Source: DASULA01 sp036278435 (GTDB lineage: Bacteria; Actinomycetota; Actinomycetes; Mycobacteriales; DASULA01). From it: 29,339 nucleotides of DNA. The notes under the pieces are model-generated. The model made no database searches, was not told the origin of the DNA, and worked only from the letters and a program-made list of their open reading frames with translations. The stretch lies in assembly GCA_036278435.1 (NCBI GenBank), contig DASULA010000148.1, forward strand, positions 1-29,339, in the 5' to 3' direction. The translations under genes and the position numbers were made by a program. This document shows, piece by piece, positions 28,379 through 29,339 of this stretch. The number at the start of each line of letters is the position of its first letter. Position 1 is the stretch's first letter.

Positions 28379-28485
28379 GGCGTGGGGGAGCGGCATCACC
28401 CGGGGCCTACCGGGCCACCGGTCGGTGGTGCCTACAGCATCCCGCACGCGTTCGGACCCGCTCAACCCAAAGTTTCGTACCAAAG
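28379..28485 (-). promoter_or_regulatory. Conserved 5' leader element of Calx-beta paralogue 3
   Basis: On the minus strand CCACC-GACC-GGTGG, then CCCGGTAGGCCCCGGG, then ATGCCGCTCCCCC-ACGCCC matches the paralogue 1 leader in order and spacing. The hairpin stems are kept and the loops differ. It lies about 60-165 nt before the ATG. No other gene is visible in 28318-28565. Confidence 0.5.
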
Positions 28486-28530
28486 ACAGCGAGCGGTGCC
28501 ACGCGCCCGCCCACGAACGCCTGCCCGAGA

Positions 28531-28554
28531 CCGCCGGCGACCGTGCGCCGGCGG
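28531..28554 (-). terminator. 9-bp GC hairpin after the G1 peptidase gene
   Basis: CCGCCGGCG at 28531-28539 pairs perfectly with 28546-28554 across a 6-nt loop, 11 nt past the stop codon of the minus-strand peptidase gene. Confidence 0.6.
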
Positions 28555-28565
28555 CCCGGTCCGAG

Positions 28566-29339
28566 CTATGAGCAGGCGTTGTTGTCGCCGTGGGCGAGGA
28601 AGTGACCGGTGAAGGAAGATGTGCCCTGGATCGGTTGCGCGTAAGCCATCTTGGTGGTTCCGGCGCAGTTGTACATCGTCATCGAGACGTCACTCGCGGC
28701 GGACAGCGTCTTCCACCTGCCTCCGGTCACGGCCTGGGCGTTGGTGAACGTCGGCGGCGCCGAAGCGAGGTACGGGAGCTTGTGGTTGATAGATGTGCGC
28801 TCGTAGATCCACTCGGCGTGGCCGTCATCGCTCCACGAGCCGGACACCCCGAACGTGAAGCTGAGATTCCTGGTCGTGTTCCAGACGTGGAAGTCCGGGC
28901 CGGTGGACGTGTACTTGATGTGGGCGCCGACCACGTCACCCGGCTGCACCGCGAAAGTCAGCGGGATCTGGCTCTCCTCCGGGAACACCTCGTACCACAG
29001 GTAGTACCTCTTCGTGCCGTTGACGAAGTCCGACTCGGTGCCAGCCTGCATCAGAGGGAACTGGGAGCTATGCCCGAGGCCGACGCCGACCCACGACGAC
29101 GAGTACTCATTGGTACCGGCGACGCCGCCGAGTACTCCCGGCGCGTGCCACTGTGCCTCCGCCTCGGTGTAGGTGACACCGTGCGCCATGTAGCCCGACC
29201 AGCTAGTGCTTTTGGCGGTGCTGGTCACCCCGTCGGGGGACACGGTGGTCTGGATGGTGCCGCCGCTGCTGTGGTCGTTGGGTGTGGTGTTCGGACAGGC
29301 GCTGGTCAGCGCCGCGGGCGACAGCACGAACTTCTTCCA
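28566..29339 (-). CDS. Glutamic endopeptidase (peptidase G1, eqolisin-like), 5' end outside window
   Basis: 258 codons are visible and the frame is still open at the window edge (WKKFVLSPAAL), so the start and signal peptide are missing. The internal GTG at 29327 is not likely to be the true start. The G1 pattern is clear: SWSGYMAHG, EAEAQWHAPGV, SSSWVGVGLG, LMQAGTESDF carrying the catalytic Gln (residue 98 of the fragment), YLWYEVFPEES, VQPGDVVGAHI, and HAEWIYERTSI carrying the catalytic Glu (176). The 78-residue spacing is near the 83 of scytalidoglutamic peptidase. G1 enzymes are acid-active secreted endopeptidases best known from fungi. It is another exported protease beside the S53 and S1 genes. 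Confidence 0.85.
   Translation of the reverse strand, partial: WKKFVLSPAALTSACPNTTPNDHSSGGTIQTTVSPDGVTSTAKSTSWSGYMAHGVTYTEAEAQWHAPGVLGGVAGTNEYSSSWVGVGLGHSSQFPLMQAGTESDFVNGTKRYYLWYEVFPEESQIPLTFAVQPGDVVGAHIKYTSTGPDFHVWNTTRNLSFTFGVSGSWSDDGHAEWIYERTSINHKLPYLASAPPTFTNAQAVTGGRWKTLSAASDVSMTMYNCAGTTKMAYAQPIQGTSSFTGHFLAHGDNNACS

Overview
The window is very GC-rich, coding-dense DNA with GTG and TTG starts, ATGA/TGATG stop-start overlaps and TTGACA-17-TANNNT promoters. This points to an actinomycete chromosome, probably a soil actinobacterium of the Pseudonocardiales/Micromonosporales type. The family assignment is an inference. No tRNA, rRNA, insertion sequence or CRISPR array is visible.

The left edge (1-4341, all minus strand) holds the most interesting locus. 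It is a tight three-gene operon read towards the window start. The order is a two-helix membrane protein with a SAVED-like C-terminal domain, a 684-residue fused RAMP (Cas7-like) protein resembling the TIGR03986 family, and a Cas10/Cmr2-like polymerase with intact DGN and GGDD motifs and a zinc ribbon. The Cas10 begins directly at the first palm domain, so it has no N-terminal HD nuclease. This looks like a type III CRISPR-related cyclic-oligonucleotide signalling module with a membrane effector. The Cas10 3' end and whatever follows lie outside the window.

From 4440 to 13110 the content is mostly housekeeping and stress genes. There is a secreted GH6 cellulase with an AGCGCT-centred operator, a truncated EEP-nuclease fragment, a D/H-rich secreted peptide, a tandem GNAT protein, a dienelactone hydrolase with a DUF6295 partner, and a secreted HNH nuclease. 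A universal stress protein/CBS-BON pair is divergent from a zinc alcohol dehydrogenase, with a DosR-like box between them.

Position 13302-17960 encodes a 1552-residue protein: three trefoil-lectin repeats, a LamG domain, a long helical region and C-terminal hydrophobic segments, with no signal peptide. It is followed by secreted proteases: a sedolisin (S53), a chymotrypsin-like S1 protease, and a gene encoding only the S1-type propeptide. A sulfotransferase and a GntR(YtrA)/ABC ATPase/permease operon come next.

The right end (25269-29339) has three tandem paralogous secreted Calx-beta proteins with similar upstream leaders, a VOC (glyoxalase-fold) remnant between two of them, and a partial G1-type glutamic peptidase. 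A 22-bp perfect-stem palindrome with a nested hairpin, followed by a (GGGT)n G-quadruplex motif, separates the ABC operon from the Calx-beta cluster.
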